A stretch of DNA of 64,000 bases from the NCBI RefSeq assembly GCF_002252525.1, contig NZ_NNRM01000021.1, positions 141,319 through 205,318 on the forward strand. Direction: 5' to 3'. A program made the position numbers and the translations under genes. The stretch comes from Brucella pseudogrignonensis. Its GTDB lineage: Bacteria; Pseudomonadota; Alphaproteobacteria; Rhizobiales; Rhizobiaceae. Positions 40,269 through 49,372 of the stretch are shown here, piece by piece (within the stretch, counting starts at the first letter, position 1; each line of letters starts with the position of its first letter). Below the pieces are notes generated by a model, which ran no database searches, was not told where the DNA came from, and was given only the letters and a program-made list of their open reading frames with translations.

Positions 40269-42663
40269 AAGCGCCGTATGGCACCCAAATGTTTTTGACC
40301 TGAACAGCTCTGCGCAAGTAATCGCGACCTTGTGCTTCGCTGGTATTGTTCCAGTTAGGCAGGCGGCCATTATTGACCCAAGTGGCCTTGAGATTTCCGG
40401 CAGAAGCCTTTTCAACCATCGCGCTGCCTTCCTTAGAACCGAAGTACCAAAGGGCTGCCACTTCATCATGTTCAGCCAATGTCTTGGCTAAGACATCACG
40501 CTCGCCGGTGACAATGTTGATTACCCCACCCGGCACATCCGATGTGTCGAGCACCTGATAGAAATCGCCAACAATCAGCGGATGATGGCTTGATGGCACG
40601 ACAACTGTGCGATTACCCATCGCAATGGCAGGCAGCACAAGTGAGACCAGCGATAAAAGCGGAGCTTCATCGGGGCAGACAACGCCCATCACACCCCATG
40701 GCTCGTTCATGGCGAGCGTCACATGACGCGACTTGGTTGAATGTACTGCGCCGTCGAACTTGTCGGCCTGTGCCGCATAATAGAAAATGCGACGCAGGGA
40801 TGCTTCGACTTCTTCGGTCGCTTTCTTTTCGCTGACACCAGTGCTCTCAACGAGGCGAGCCACAAATTCGTCGCGGCGTGCATCGAGGTTTTCACCCAGA
40901 TAATAAAGCACCTGTGCCCGGTTATGGGCGGTGGCGCTGCCCCAGCTTGATGCTTTAGCCGCAGCTTCAACCGCATTGCGGATATCTTTGCGGTTGCCAA
41001 TGCCAGCCTGACCGATAACTGCGCCGCCTTTGCCTGTAACCGAATAGCTATAACCACCATCAGGACGAGCCTGCTTACCGCCAATATAGTTCTTCATCGT
41101 GCGGTCAATGCCATTGATGACGATCTTGTCTTCACCTGACGGCGCCGCAGATGGTGCGAAATTTTCGACAGCCTTTGGAGAAGTCAGTCCCTTTTCCCAA
41201 TCGGCTGCAAGATACTCGTAAAGGCCTTCGCGTGCGCCTTCACGGCCGTATCCGCTTTCGCGATAGCCACCAAAGCCTGCGCCTGCATCCAGCATATTGG
41301 TGCAGTTGATCCAGACAACACCGGCCTTCACGCGAGCCGCGAGGTCCAGCGCAACATTGATGTTTTCCGACCAGATGGATGCGGCAAGGCCATAACGCGT
41401 ATTGTTGGCGAGTGCCACAGCCTCATCTGGCGTGCGGAATGTTGTGGCGGCGGCGATTGGTCCGAAGATTTCCACCTGACAGACCGTTGCCGCCTGATCG
41501 ACCTCAGTGAAAAAACCGGGCGCAATGTAATTACCCTTGGCAGGCAGCGGATGAGGCGTCTGCCAGAGTTGTCCGCCTTCATCGATACCTTTCTGGATCA
41601 GATCGGATATGCGTTTCACCTGAGTAGGCGAGACAATGGCACCAACATCAGTGGATTTGTCGAGCGGATCACCGACGCGCAGGCTTTCAAGCCGCTTTTT
41701 CAGCTTGGCATAAAAGCGATCGGCAATGCCTTCCTGCACCAGAAGACGCGAACCCGCGCAGCAGACTTCGCCCTGGTTAAACCAGATGGCGTCGACGACA
41801 CCTTCAACAGCGGCATCGAGATCAGCATCTTCAAATACGATGAAGGGCGATTTGCCACCAAGCTCCAGCGAGAGCTTCTTGCCGGAACCTGCAATCTGTT
41901 CGCGGATGATGCGGCCCACTTGTGTCGAGCCGGTGAAAGCAACCTTGTCGACGCCGTCATGACCGCAGACGCTCGCACCCGTTGTGCCATCGCCCTGTAC
42001 GATATTGACGACACCGGCAGGCAGGCCAACTTCGTGGCAGATTTCTGCAAAAGCGATAGCAGTCAGTGGTGTGAGATCAGCAGGCTTCAGCACCACCGTA
42101 TTGCCAGCAGCCAAGGCTGGCGCGATCTTCCACGCCAGCATCAACAATGGGAAGTTCCAAGGGATCACCTGACCACAAACGCCAACCGGTGAGAAGCCCT
42201 TGAACTCATCTTCAACCATCTCTGCCCAACCGGCATGATGGTAGAAATGACGAACTGCCAGCGGAATATCGATGTCGCGCGTTTCACGCAGCGGTTTGCC
42301 ATTATCCATGGTTTCCAGAACCGAGAGGAAGCGTTCTCGCTTCTGGATATGGCGGGCGATTGCATAAAGATATTTTGCACGTTCATGGCCGGATAGCTTT
42401 GACCACTTGCCAAAGGCACCACGCGCAGCTTTCACAGCCTGATCGACGTCTTCCTGCGTTCCAAGTGTGATCTCGGCAAGCTTGTCGCCATTGGCAGGAT
42501 TGGCCACGGCAATGGTTTTGCGACCTTCCGGTTTGACGAAAGCGCCGTTGATATAATGACCGAAAGAATGGCCATGCTGTTCCAGCCACTGCTTCACATC
42601 GCCGTTTGCTTCAGGGGAAGGTCCATATTCCATGGTCTTCAGAATGTCCTTGATGGGTCGCAT
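40267..42663 (-). CDS. Double-domain aldehyde dehydrogenase
   Basis: The ATG at 42663 has AAGGAAC seven bases upstream. The 798-residue protein has two ALDH modules. The first (about 30-500) is complete: PWNFPLLMLAWKIAPALAAG, the LELGGKSPFIVF motif with the general-base Glu (about 268), and FNQGEVCCAGSRL with the nucleophile Cys (about 302). The second (about 530-798) keeps the NAD-binding half (EPWGVMGVVCPDEAPL) but jumps past the catalytic Cys region and has no Gly-Gln-x-Cys. It is last in the - strand operon after deoC, where it would oxidise acetaldehyde released from deoxyribose-5-phosphate, to acetate or acetyl-CoA. Confidence 0.85.
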   Translation of the reverse strand: MRPIKDILKTMEYGPSPEANGDVKQWLEQHGHSFGHYINGAFVKPEGRKTIAVANPANGDKLAEITLGTQEDVDQAVKAARGAFGKWSKLSGHERAKYLYAIARHIQKRERFLSVLETMDNGKPLRETRDIDIPLAVRHFYHHAGWAEMVEDEFKGFSPVGVCGQVIPWNFPLLMLAWKIAPALAAGNTVVLKPADLTPLTAIAFAEICHEVGLPAGVVNIVQGDGTTGASVCGHDGVDKVAFTGSTQVGRIIREQIAGSGKKLSLELGGKSPFIVFEDADLDAAVEGVVDAIWFNQGEVCCAGSRLLVQEGIADRFYAKLKKRLESLRVGDPLDKSTDVGAIVSPTQVKRISDLIQKGIDEGGQLWQTPHPLPAKGNYIAPGFFTEVDQAATVCQVEIFGPIAAATTFRTPDEAVALANNTRYGLAASIWSENINVALDLAARVKAGVVWINCTNMLDAGAGFGGYRESGYGREGAREGLYEYLAADWEKGLTSPKAVENFAPSAAPSGEDKIVINGIDRTMKNYIGGKQARPDGGYSYSVTGKGGAVIGQAGIGNRKDIRNAVEAAAKASSWGSATAHNRAQVLYYLGENLDARRDEFVARLVESTGVSEKKATEEVEASLRRIFYYAAQADKFDGAVHSTKSRHVTLAMNEPWGVMGVVCPDEAPLLSLVSLVLPAIAMGNRTVVVPSSHHPLIVGDFYQVLDTSDVPGGVINIVTGERDVLAKTLAEHDEVAALWYFGSKEGSAMVEKASAGNLKATWVNNGRLPNWNNTSEAQGRDYLRRAVQVKNIWVPYGA

Positions 42664-42734
42664 TTTATGTTCCTTACGAGCATTTCCAGCAAAACTGCGT
42701 GAGCGTTTGAGTAGGAGAATGCGAAATGCCAAGT

Positions 42735-43694
42735 TTAAGCAGCGGCGTGACGATTGGCGCTCGAATAGCGTCCGGTCACGAAGTGCTCTAGTTGTCGTTC
42801 AATGTCGCCGAGCATTGATGATGCGCCGATGCGGAAAAGATCGGGTTCAAGCCAGCGATTGCCGAGCTCTTCTTTCATGAGCGTGAGCCAAGCGAGTGCG
42901 TCCTTGGCGGTCTTGAGACCACCGGCAGGCTTGAATCCGACGATCTGCCCGGATAGCTCGCCGTAATCCCGCAATGCCCGCACCATGGTAAGGCTGACGG
43001 GCAGCGTCGCGTTGACATCTTCCTTGCCGGTCGAGGTCTTGATGAAATCAGAGCCCGCCTGCATCGCAACCATCGAGGCGCGATAAACATTGGTGAGCGT
43101 GTTGAGATCACCGGTTGCGAGAATGGCCTTCATATGCGCCTCGCCACAGGCTTCGCGCATGGCGGCAATTTCGTCATAAAGCGCGGACCAGTTTTGTGTC
43201 AGCACATGCTCGCGGGTAATGACGATGTCGATTTCGTGCGCACCCTGCTCAACCGCATAGGTGATTTCTGCAAGGCGCAATGGCAAAGGTGTCAGGCCTG
43301 CCGGAAAACCTGTTGCCACAGAGGCTACGGGAATGCCGGAGCCCTCCAGTGCTTTGACTGCATGGGACACCATGGTCGGATAAACACAGACTGCGCCGGT
43401 GGTTATGCCTGCATCAAGCAGGCCGAGGGCTTCAAGAATGTCATCGCGCACGGGGCGGCGCGCTTTGGCACAAAGCCTGCGCACACGTCCGGCAGTATCA
43501 TCACCGGCGAGCGTAGTCAGGTCGATGCACTGGATTGCACGGATAAGCCATGCTGCCTGATATTCTTTCTTGATCGAACGTCGCGCTGGCAGCGTTGCAG
43601 CGCGACGTTCCGAGGCGCTGCGGTTCACGACAACATCTTCAAACCATTCAGGCTTGAGCGGCGTGCCATTATTGCGGGGAAGGGTTTCGGTCAT
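42735..43694 (-). CDS. deoC: Deoxyribose-phosphate aldolase
   Basis: The 319-residue TIM-barrel enzyme cleaves 2-deoxyribose-5-phosphate to acetaldehyde and glyceraldehyde-3-phosphate. The Schiff-base lysine is in DFIKTSTGK (about 217-223), with the other barrel motifs IDLTTLAGDD, CVYPTMV, EIDIVI and VGFKPAGGLKT (second key Lys). It has an N-terminal extension of about 45 residues compared with E. coli DeoC, as in the eukaryotic and alphaproteobacterial class. Upstream in the operon is a PfkB kinase, downstream the aldehyde dehydrogenase, a complete route from deoxyribose. Confidence 0.92.
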   Translation of the reverse strand: MTETLPRNNGTPLKPEWFEDVVVNRSASERRAATLPARRSIKKEYQAAWLIRAIQCIDLTTLAGDDTAGRVRRLCAKARRPVRDDILEALGLLDAGITTGAVCVYPTMVSHAVKALEGSGIPVASVATGFPAGLTPLPLRLAEITYAVEQGAHEIDIVITREHVLTQNWSALYDEIAAMREACGEAHMKAILATGDLNTLTNVYRASMVAMQAGSDFIKTSTGKEDVNATLPVSLTMVRALRDYGELSGQIVGFKPAGGLKTAKDALAWLTLMKEELGNRWLEPDLFRIGASSMLGDIERQLEHFVTGRYSSANRHAAA

Positions 43695-43735
43695 TGTATT
43701 GTCCGTCTGTGAGGTTTGTTGACGTTCAAGAGCAC

Positions 43736-44680
43736 TTAGGCGCGTTCGATCAAAGGCGCGTGGTCACGGCAGAACGTTTCAAATTCATCGGCACTGGCAT
43801 AAGCCTTTTGCGTGCCGGGTCGGGTGATGGAATGAGCGGCATAAAGGGAGGCTTTGCGAAGGGCCGCTTCCACATCGCCGGTCTCTGCATAAAAGCGTGC
43901 AAACGAGCCGATAAAAGCATCGCCTGCGCCTGTCGTATCTTTCGGTGTGACTTTGACCGGCGGGATATTGACGATCTCAGTTGCGGTAATCATGCGTGCG
44001 CCACGTCCGCCCAGTGTCACGATGACCGTGCGGATCCCACGCGCAATCAGCGAGCGGGCGGCAACGACAATCTCATCATCCGTGCTGGTTGGTAGGCCAG
44101 ACAAAAGAGCAAGCTCGCTCTCGTTGGGCACGAGGAAGGTCACTTGCCGGATGCGTTCCGGATCAAGATCAGCCGCCGCAGGCGCAGGGTTCAAAATGGT
44201 TTCGATGCCGTTTTCAGCTGCAAAAGCGATGGTGTGGTAGACGGTCTCGACCGGCACTTCCATCTGCATGAGGATCAGGCCGCATTCCTTCAGATCATCG
44301 GCAGCCTTATCGACTTCGGCGGGCAGGAGGTCTGCATTTGCACCTTTGACGATCAGGATCGAGTTTTCGCCTGAAGGTTCGACGAAGATGGGGGCTACAC
44401 CGCTCGACTTGCCCGATACCTTGAGAACGTGTCGCGTATCGACGCCAAAGCTATTGAGATTGCGGATCGTATTATCGGCAAAGACGTCGTCGCCAACACG
44501 CGTTACCATCATCACGTCGGCACCGAGGCGTGCAGCTGCAACAGCCTGATTTGCCCCCTTGCCGCCGCAGCCAATTTCGAACGTTGGTGCTTCAAGCGTC
44601 TCGCCGGGGCCAGGCATACGGTTCACATAGGTGATGAGATCCACCATGTTGGAGCCGACCACTCCGATCTTTCTGGTCAT
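43736..44680 (-). CDS. PfkB family sugar kinase (ribokinase/deoxyribokinase-like)
   Basis: The ATG at 44680 has AAGGAAC upstream; an extension to 44725 is rejected. The 314-residue kinase has both PfkB signatures: FEIGCGGKGANQAVAAARLG (about 36-55) and DTTGAGDAFIGSFA (about 248-261) with the catalytic Asp. GSNMVDLITYVNRMPGPGET at the start is ribokinase-like. With deoC next door the natural substrate is most likely 2-deoxyribose, making it a deoxyribokinase, but ribose cannot be excluded by sequence. Confidence 0.85.
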   Translation of the reverse strand: MTRKIGVVGSNMVDLITYVNRMPGPGETLEAPTFEIGCGGKGANQAVAAARLGADVMMVTRVGDDVFADNTIRNLNSFGVDTRHVLKVSGKSSGVAPIFVEPSGENSILIVKGANADLLPAEVDKAADDLKECGLILMQMEVPVETVYHTIAFAAENGIETILNPAPAAADLDPERIRQVTFLVPNESELALLSGLPTSTDDEIVVAARSLIARGIRTVIVTLGGRGARMITATEIVNIPPVKVTPKDTTGAGDAFIGSFARFYAETGDVEAALRKASLYAAHSITRPGTQKAYASADEFETFCRDHAPLIERA

Positions 44681-44699
44681 AAGAAGTTCCTTTGAAATT

Positions 44700-45782
44700 T
44701 CAGAGTGCCCTGATCTTGGCTTCAAACTGTTCGGCGGCAGGCTGATCTAGATAGCCAAGGCGCACGGGGAAGATGGCGCGCTCACCCGACGCCAGTATCC
44801 GCACATTGTTCTTGGCTTTTTCGGCGAGATAGCCTTCCGGCTCGCAAGTGGATGGCAGGGCAAAGGCTGCAACCTGCGCATCACCGTTGACGAGAATCCA
44901 CCGCACGGTTTTCGGGAAAGCCTCAACCGGATAGGAGATCGCAAAGCCGTCACCATCGGCTAACTGCATCATCTGATGGGTCTTGCCATCGGCATCGGAC
45001 GGTAAGCCACGAATGTAGAAAACCTGCTCGGGATCGTAGCGCTCCGGCTCATCGAGCACTTCCATCACGGAAGGATCTGCGGCCAGTTCATCAATCAAGG
45101 AGAGGTAATCGTCATTGGGCGTCACATGGCCCGGAACGGCCGTGCGAACCTGCACCTGATCTGGTGTAAAGGCGACCGGCTGCACAATGCGCGCGTCTTC
45201 GTCATAGGCGAAATTGACGTGGCACATATACATCAGCTCCATCGGAGCCGATGACAGGTTTTCAACATCCATGGTGATGTCGAAGAGCGTTTCCTTCGCA
45301 TGAAGCCGAACGTTTGGCCGAGCGAGATAATGCGCGCCAAAGCCCATGACATATTCATATTCGCCAGTGACTTCGACAAAGCTGCCATGTTCATCCGCTC
45401 CGAATAAAAGCCCTGCCTTGTCCATCTTTGCGCAGGCCATCTCACCATGCAGAAGGTGATTATCCTGCGGTGAAGGGCAGCCATTGCGCAAGATTCCGCT
45501 GTGAAAAGCAAAGCATCCGTAAGTCTCGACGATGGTTGTTGCCGGGCGCGGCATGGAGAAGCTGTTGCCCATGGTGAGATCAATGCCGTCGAACTCTGCG
45601 CCCCATACCATCTGCCCCATGAATGGAAGCACAATGATATTGCCGCGCTCGTTTTCGATCAGCAGAGCTTCAATACCGCTTGGATAGCGAAATGCCGTCA
45701 CACTCAGCCCGTCTGCACTGGCAATGACATGCGGCTGTTCGACAAAGTCCTGACGACGAAGATGAAATTCAATATCCTGCAT
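44700..45782 (-). CDS. DUF4432 family aldose-epimerase-like protein
   Basis: The 360-residue protein belongs to the DUF4432 group with the galactose mutarotase-like beta-sandwich. Visible family features are ENERGNIIVLPFMGQMVWGA (about 43-62), FAFHSGILRNGCPSPQDNHL with His (about 91-110) and MYMCHVNFAYDEDA (about 184-197). Members are associated with sugar ABC transporters. Here it lies between a permease gene and the kinase gene, so a mutarotase that supplies the right anomer of the imported sugar is the natural guess; activity is not proven for this family. Confidence 0.75.
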   Translation of the reverse strand: MQDIEFHLRRQDFVEQPHVIASADGLSVTAFRYPSGIEALLIENERGNIIVLPFMGQMVWGAEFDGIDLTMGNSFSMPRPATTIVETYGCFAFHSGILRNGCPSPQDNHLLHGEMACAKMDKAGLLFGADEHGSFVEVTGEYEYVMGFGAHYLARPNVRLHAKETLFDITMDVENLSSAPMELMYMCHVNFAYDEDARIVQPVAFTPDQVQVRTAVPGHVTPNDDYLSLIDELAADPSVMEVLDEPERYDPEQVFYIRGLPSDADGKTHQMMQLADGDGFAISYPVEAFPKTVRWILVNGDAQVAAFALPSTCEPEGYLAEKAKNNVRILASGERAIFPVRLGYLDQPAAEQFEAKIRAL

Positions 45783-45788
45783 TTGAGA

Positions 45789-46787
45789 TCACCTGCCTTG
45801 ATTGCGCGAAGCATTGATCGCGATAACGAGGATGAGGAACGCACCCCAGATGAAGTCGATCAGGTGGTTGGAGAACCGCATCATCTGAAAGCCGGAGGAA
45901 AGAAGCATGAGAGCGATCAGCGCGATTGCGATGCCCAGCACACGCCCCTTGCCGCCTGCCGGATTCGTGCCGCCAAGCACGGCGATCAAAACCGCCTGCA
46001 ACAGATAGGATGCGCCGTAATCGGATTTGGCCGCATTGGTACGTCCCGACAAAATGATGCCCGCAAGCGAAGCGAGAACGCCCGTCAGCATGTAGGAATA
46101 AAGGATCATGCGTTCTTTGCGGATGCCAGCAAACACGGCTGCGCGCGGGTTGGTGCCGATCAGCATCAGATTGATACCAAGCGTGGTGCGGGTCAGCAAA
46201 ATTCCGACGAGAATGCAGACCACAATGAATAGAAGGAAAGGCGTGGCGATGCCCATGATCTTGCCATTGCCTACCCAGTTCCAAGCATCTGGGAAACCAA
46301 CGATGGCAGGCCCACCGGTAAGCACCAGCGCCAGTCCCATCAGAACCTGGCCTGTGCCGAGTGTTGCGAGGATCGGCGTGATGCGCAGCTTGGCGATCAG
46401 CAATCCATTCACAAGGCCTGATAGAAGCCCGATGAGTATCGCAAGCAGGATACCAATGACCGTGTAGAATAACATTCCAGAGCCTGAAGTCTGGGCTGCC
46501 TGCACCATGGATGAATGGAAATAGACGCCAGCGACAATACCCGCCAGATTGGCAATGCCGACGACCGAAAGATCAATGCCGCCCGTCAACATGGCAATCA
46601 TCATGGCGATGGAGAGGATGCCCAGCTCCGGCATGATGTAGCTGATTGATTCAAAATTGTAGTAGCGCAGGAACTTGTCCGGGTTCATCCAGGTCATCAG
46701 CGCGAACACGAGCACGGTGATCACAACGAGCTGGATGATATTGTTGTCTCCGCCAAGGATGCGGCGCATGTCGAAAGACTGTTTCAT
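45789..46787 (-). CDS. CUT2 sugar ABC transporter permease
   Basis: The 332-residue protein is a RbsC-type (BPD_transp_2) permease with about nine membrane segments. Typical parts are LTGGIDLSVVGIANLAGIVA (about 66-85) and the cytoplasmic loop GTNPRAAVFAGIRKERMILY (about 213-232), which docks on the ATPase. It pairs with the adjacent permease to form a heterodimeric channel, and the genes for the ATPase and binding protein are upstream. Confidence 0.9.
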   Translation of the reverse strand: MKQSFDMRRILGGDNNIIQLVVITVLVFALMTWMNPDKFLRYYNFESISYIMPELGILSIAMMIAMLTGGIDLSVVGIANLAGIVAGVYFHSSMVQAAQTSGSGMLFYTVIGILLAILIGLLSGLVNGLLIAKLRITPILATLGTGQVLMGLALVLTGGPAIVGFPDAWNWVGNGKIMGIATPFLLFIVVCILVGILLTRTTLGINLMLIGTNPRAAVFAGIRKERMILYSYMLTGVLASLAGIILSGRTNAAKSDYGASYLLQAVLIAVLGGTNPAGGKGRVLGIAIALIALMLLSSGFQMMRFSNHLIDFIWGAFLILVIAINASRNQGR

Positions 46788-46801
46788 GTCGCTTTCTCCC
46801 T

Positions 46802-47779
46802 TCAGGCGATGCTTTTGCGATCACGCCACGCCGTGATGGCGGTTGCTGCGATGATAATGAGGCCCACAACGACACGCTGCCATGTGGTGTCGACCTTCAT
46901 GATGATGAGCGAGTTTTTGACCATCACGAGCATGAAGACGCCCATGAGTGTGCCGAGTACCGTTCCGCGTCCGCCGAAAATCGAGGCGCCACCGAGAACC
47001 ACGGCTGCGATCACATCGAGTTCTAGGCCTACAAAATCGCGCGGATTGGCAAGCCAGATCATGGATGAATGCAGCAGCCCCGCAAAACCTGCCAAGGCAC
47101 CCGCCACGCAATAAACGAAGAAGATCGTGCGGCGCGTGTTAAAGCCGACGCGCTTTGCGGCTTCCGGCGAGCCGCCATAGGCATAAACACTGCGTCCGAT
47201 CATCGTATGGCTGAGTATCAGGTGGATCAGCAATGCAAGCGTGAGATAGACGAGGAACATCGCGGTCAGACCAAAGGCTGTACCGGAGGCTGAGGTGAGC
47301 GAAATTACGTCCGTCTTGCCAAACTCGATCAGCTCTTTTGGCATCTTGTTGATATTGACGATGCTGGTGCCAACGAGACCCAGCACAAGGCCGCGTACAA
47401 TGGAGCCGGTGCCGAGCGTCACGATCAGCGGGATCATCTTGAAGCGATGGATGATGAAGCCGTTAAAGGCACCGAGCAGCAAGCCGATAAGCGTTGCCGC
47501 GACAAACGGAATGAACACACCATCATAGCCAAGGTAAACCATAGCGCGGACGGTCAGATACATTGCCGCAATAGCAAAGGCCGTAAACGATACGTCGATG
47601 CCGCCGGAAATCATCACCAGCAGAACGCCAAGCGCCATGATGCCGATCACGACATTGGAACGTAGAAGCCCGAAAATATTATCCAGTGACCAGAAGGCGG
47701 GGTTGATAAGACCAATGATAATCATTGCGGCGAGAAGCACACAGGCAATGATGAATTCGGTACTGCGAATGAATTTCAT
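46802..47779 (-). CDS. CUT2 sugar ABC transporter permease
   Basis: The ATG at 47779 follows GAGGAA by seven bases; a TTG five codons upstream is less likely. This 325-residue RbsC-type permease has VMISGGIDVSFTAFAIAAMY (about 54-73) and the coupling loop AYGGSPEAAKRVGFNTRRTI (about 202-221). With the next gene it makes the membrane pore of the importer. A two-permease arrangement is found in several CUT2 systems, such as those for autoinducer-2 and rhamnose. Confidence 0.9.
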   Translation of the reverse strand: MKFIRSTEFIIACVLLAAMIIIGLINPAFWSLDNIFGLLRSNVVIGIMALGVLLVMISGGIDVSFTAFAIAAMYLTVRAMVYLGYDGVFIPFVAATLIGLLLGAFNGFIIHRFKMIPLIVTLGTGSIVRGLVLGLVGTSIVNINKMPKELIEFGKTDVISLTSASGTAFGLTAMFLVYLTLALLIHLILSHTMIGRSVYAYGGSPEAAKRVGFNTRRTIFFVYCVAGALAGFAGLLHSSMIWLANPRDFVGLELDVIAAVVLGGASIFGGRGTVLGTLMGVFMLVMVKNSLIIMKVDTTWQRVVVGLIIIAATAITAWRDRKSIA

Positions 47780-47790
47780 GTGCCGGTTCC

Positions 47791-49293
47791 TCAATTCAAC
47801 GTCTTGAGCCGGTCATTGACGGCGTCTTCAGTCATGTTTTCACCGGAGAGTTCATCGACGAAACGTCCACGATGCATCACCAGCACACGATTACAGTTCT
47901 GAACCAGCTCCGGCACATCATCGGAAATCATCAGAACGGACAGACCTTCATCCTGTGCGAGTTTGTGGATGATGTTGTGAATCTGAGCCTTTGAACCCAC
48001 ATCAACGCCAACCGTTGGCCCGTTGAGGATCAGGATTTTAGCGCCAGTCAAAAGCCATCGCGCCAACACAACGCGTTGCGCGTTGCCGCCGGAGAGATGG
48101 TTGACGGGTGTATGCGGGCCGGGCGCAACAATATTCATTGCCGAGAACATGTCGCGCGTCGTTGCATCGGCCTTTTTGCGATTGATGAACAAGCCGCGTA
48201 CGAATTTCTCAATCGACGTCACAATGATATTGCGCTCAATCGACTGGGTGAGGAACAGCCCTTCCGTAAGACGATCTTCCGGCACATAAGCAACGCCGCA
48301 GGCAATACCTTCCTGCACGGTTTTGGGGTGAACGGGCTTGCCGTCGATCCGCACATTACCGGTAAAGCCAGGCTTCATTCCAAAGAGAGCCAAGGCAAGC
48401 TCGGTACGGCCAGAACCGATCAGGCCGGAAATGCCAACAATCTCGCCTGCATGAAGCGTGAGGCTGGCTTTTTCCACTGAACCTGGAACCGAGAGATTGT
48501 CGACCTCAAGGCTCGGGACACTGGTGGCGCTGTCACGGGCAACCCATTGGTAGCTGTGTGCTGTCAGTTCCTGGCCCGTCATGGCGCGGGTGATCGCCGG
48601 TTCGTCAAACTCGTTAATCGGGCCTTCCGCGACTTTCTTGCCGTTGCGGAAAACAGTCAGCCGCTCGCTGATTTCCAGCATTTCGCGCATCTTGTGGCTG
48701 ACGAACAGCACAGCGATGCCCTGTGCCTGAATATCGCGCACGATCTTGAACAGCGCGTCGACTTCATGTCGGGTAAGCGCAGTGGTTGGTTCATCCATGA
48801 TCAAAAGCCGCGCATCGGCCATAACGGCGCGCGCTATTGCTACGATCTGCTTGCCGGATGTTGGCAGGCTATCCACATCGGCATCCAGATCCATCTGAAC
48901 ACCGAGACGATCAAGCGCCTGCTGCGCAAGTTCGCGCACGCGCTTCCAATCGACAGCTTTTCGACCTTCCATGAGAAATGTATTGATCGCGAGGTTTTCC
49001 GCGACCGTCAGGTTCCCGAACAGCGAGAAATCCTGATAAATCACCTGAATGCCATGATGTACGGATTTGACAGGATCGAGCTTGCCGACCGTCTTGCCGT
49101 CGATCAGAATTTCGCCGTCTTCGGGTGTGTAAACACCGGACATGATCTTGATTACAGTGGATTTGCCAGAGCCGTTTTCGCCAGCTAGGCAGTGAATTTC
49201 GCCGGGCTTGATGGCAAAGGACACGTCGTCCAGTGCTTTCACGCCGCCAAAGCGCTTCCCGATATGGCGCAATTCGATCAGATTTTCAGTCAT
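47791..49293 (-). CDS. CUT2 sugar ABC transporter ATPase (two-domain)
   Basis: The ATG at 49293 has GAGG five bases upstream. The 500-residue protein has two nucleotide-binding domains, like RbsA/MglA. Domain 1 has Walker A GENGSGKST (about 36-44) and Walker B LLIMDEPT, but its signature is LPTSGKQ rather than LSGGQ. Domain 2 has a Lys-less P-loop GLIGSGRTEL, a good signature LSGGNAQR, and a Walker B that reads ILILNGPTVGVD, where the catalytic Glu is Gly. The two composite ATP sites are therefore unequal: Walker A/B of domain 1 with the signature of domain 2 form the only complete site. Confidence 0.9.
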   Translation of the reverse strand: MTENLIELRHIGKRFGGVKALDDVSFAIKPGEIHCLAGENGSGKSTVIKIMSGVYTPEDGEILIDGKTVGKLDPVKSVHHGIQVIYQDFSLFGNLTVAENLAINTFLMEGRKAVDWKRVRELAQQALDRLGVQMDLDADVDSLPTSGKQIVAIARAVMADARLLIMDEPTTALTRHEVDALFKIVRDIQAQGIAVLFVSHKMREMLEISERLTVFRNGKKVAEGPINEFDEPAITRAMTGQELTAHSYQWVARDSATSVPSLEVDNLSVPGSVEKASLTLHAGEIVGISGLIGSGRTELALALFGMKPGFTGNVRIDGKPVHPKTVQEGIACGVAYVPEDRLTEGLFLTQSIERNIIVTSIEKFVRGLFINRKKADATTRDMFSAMNIVAPGPHTPVNHLSGGNAQRVVLARWLLTGAKILILNGPTVGVDVGSKAQIHNIIHKLAQDEGLSVLMISDDVPELVQNCNRVLVMHRGRFVDELSGENMTEDAVNDRLKTLN

Positions 49294-49372
49294 AGAGGCC
49301 TCGTGCAAGGCTGCAAATGCAGATGGAATGGGGAGAAAGAGGCGGGGGCCTCTTTCTCCTGTTCAGCAACGA

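Noticed and set aside
41551-42192. Plus-strand 213-codon frame opposite the aldehyde dehydrogenase
   Set aside because: Antisense shadow; no ribosome binding site or family resemblance.
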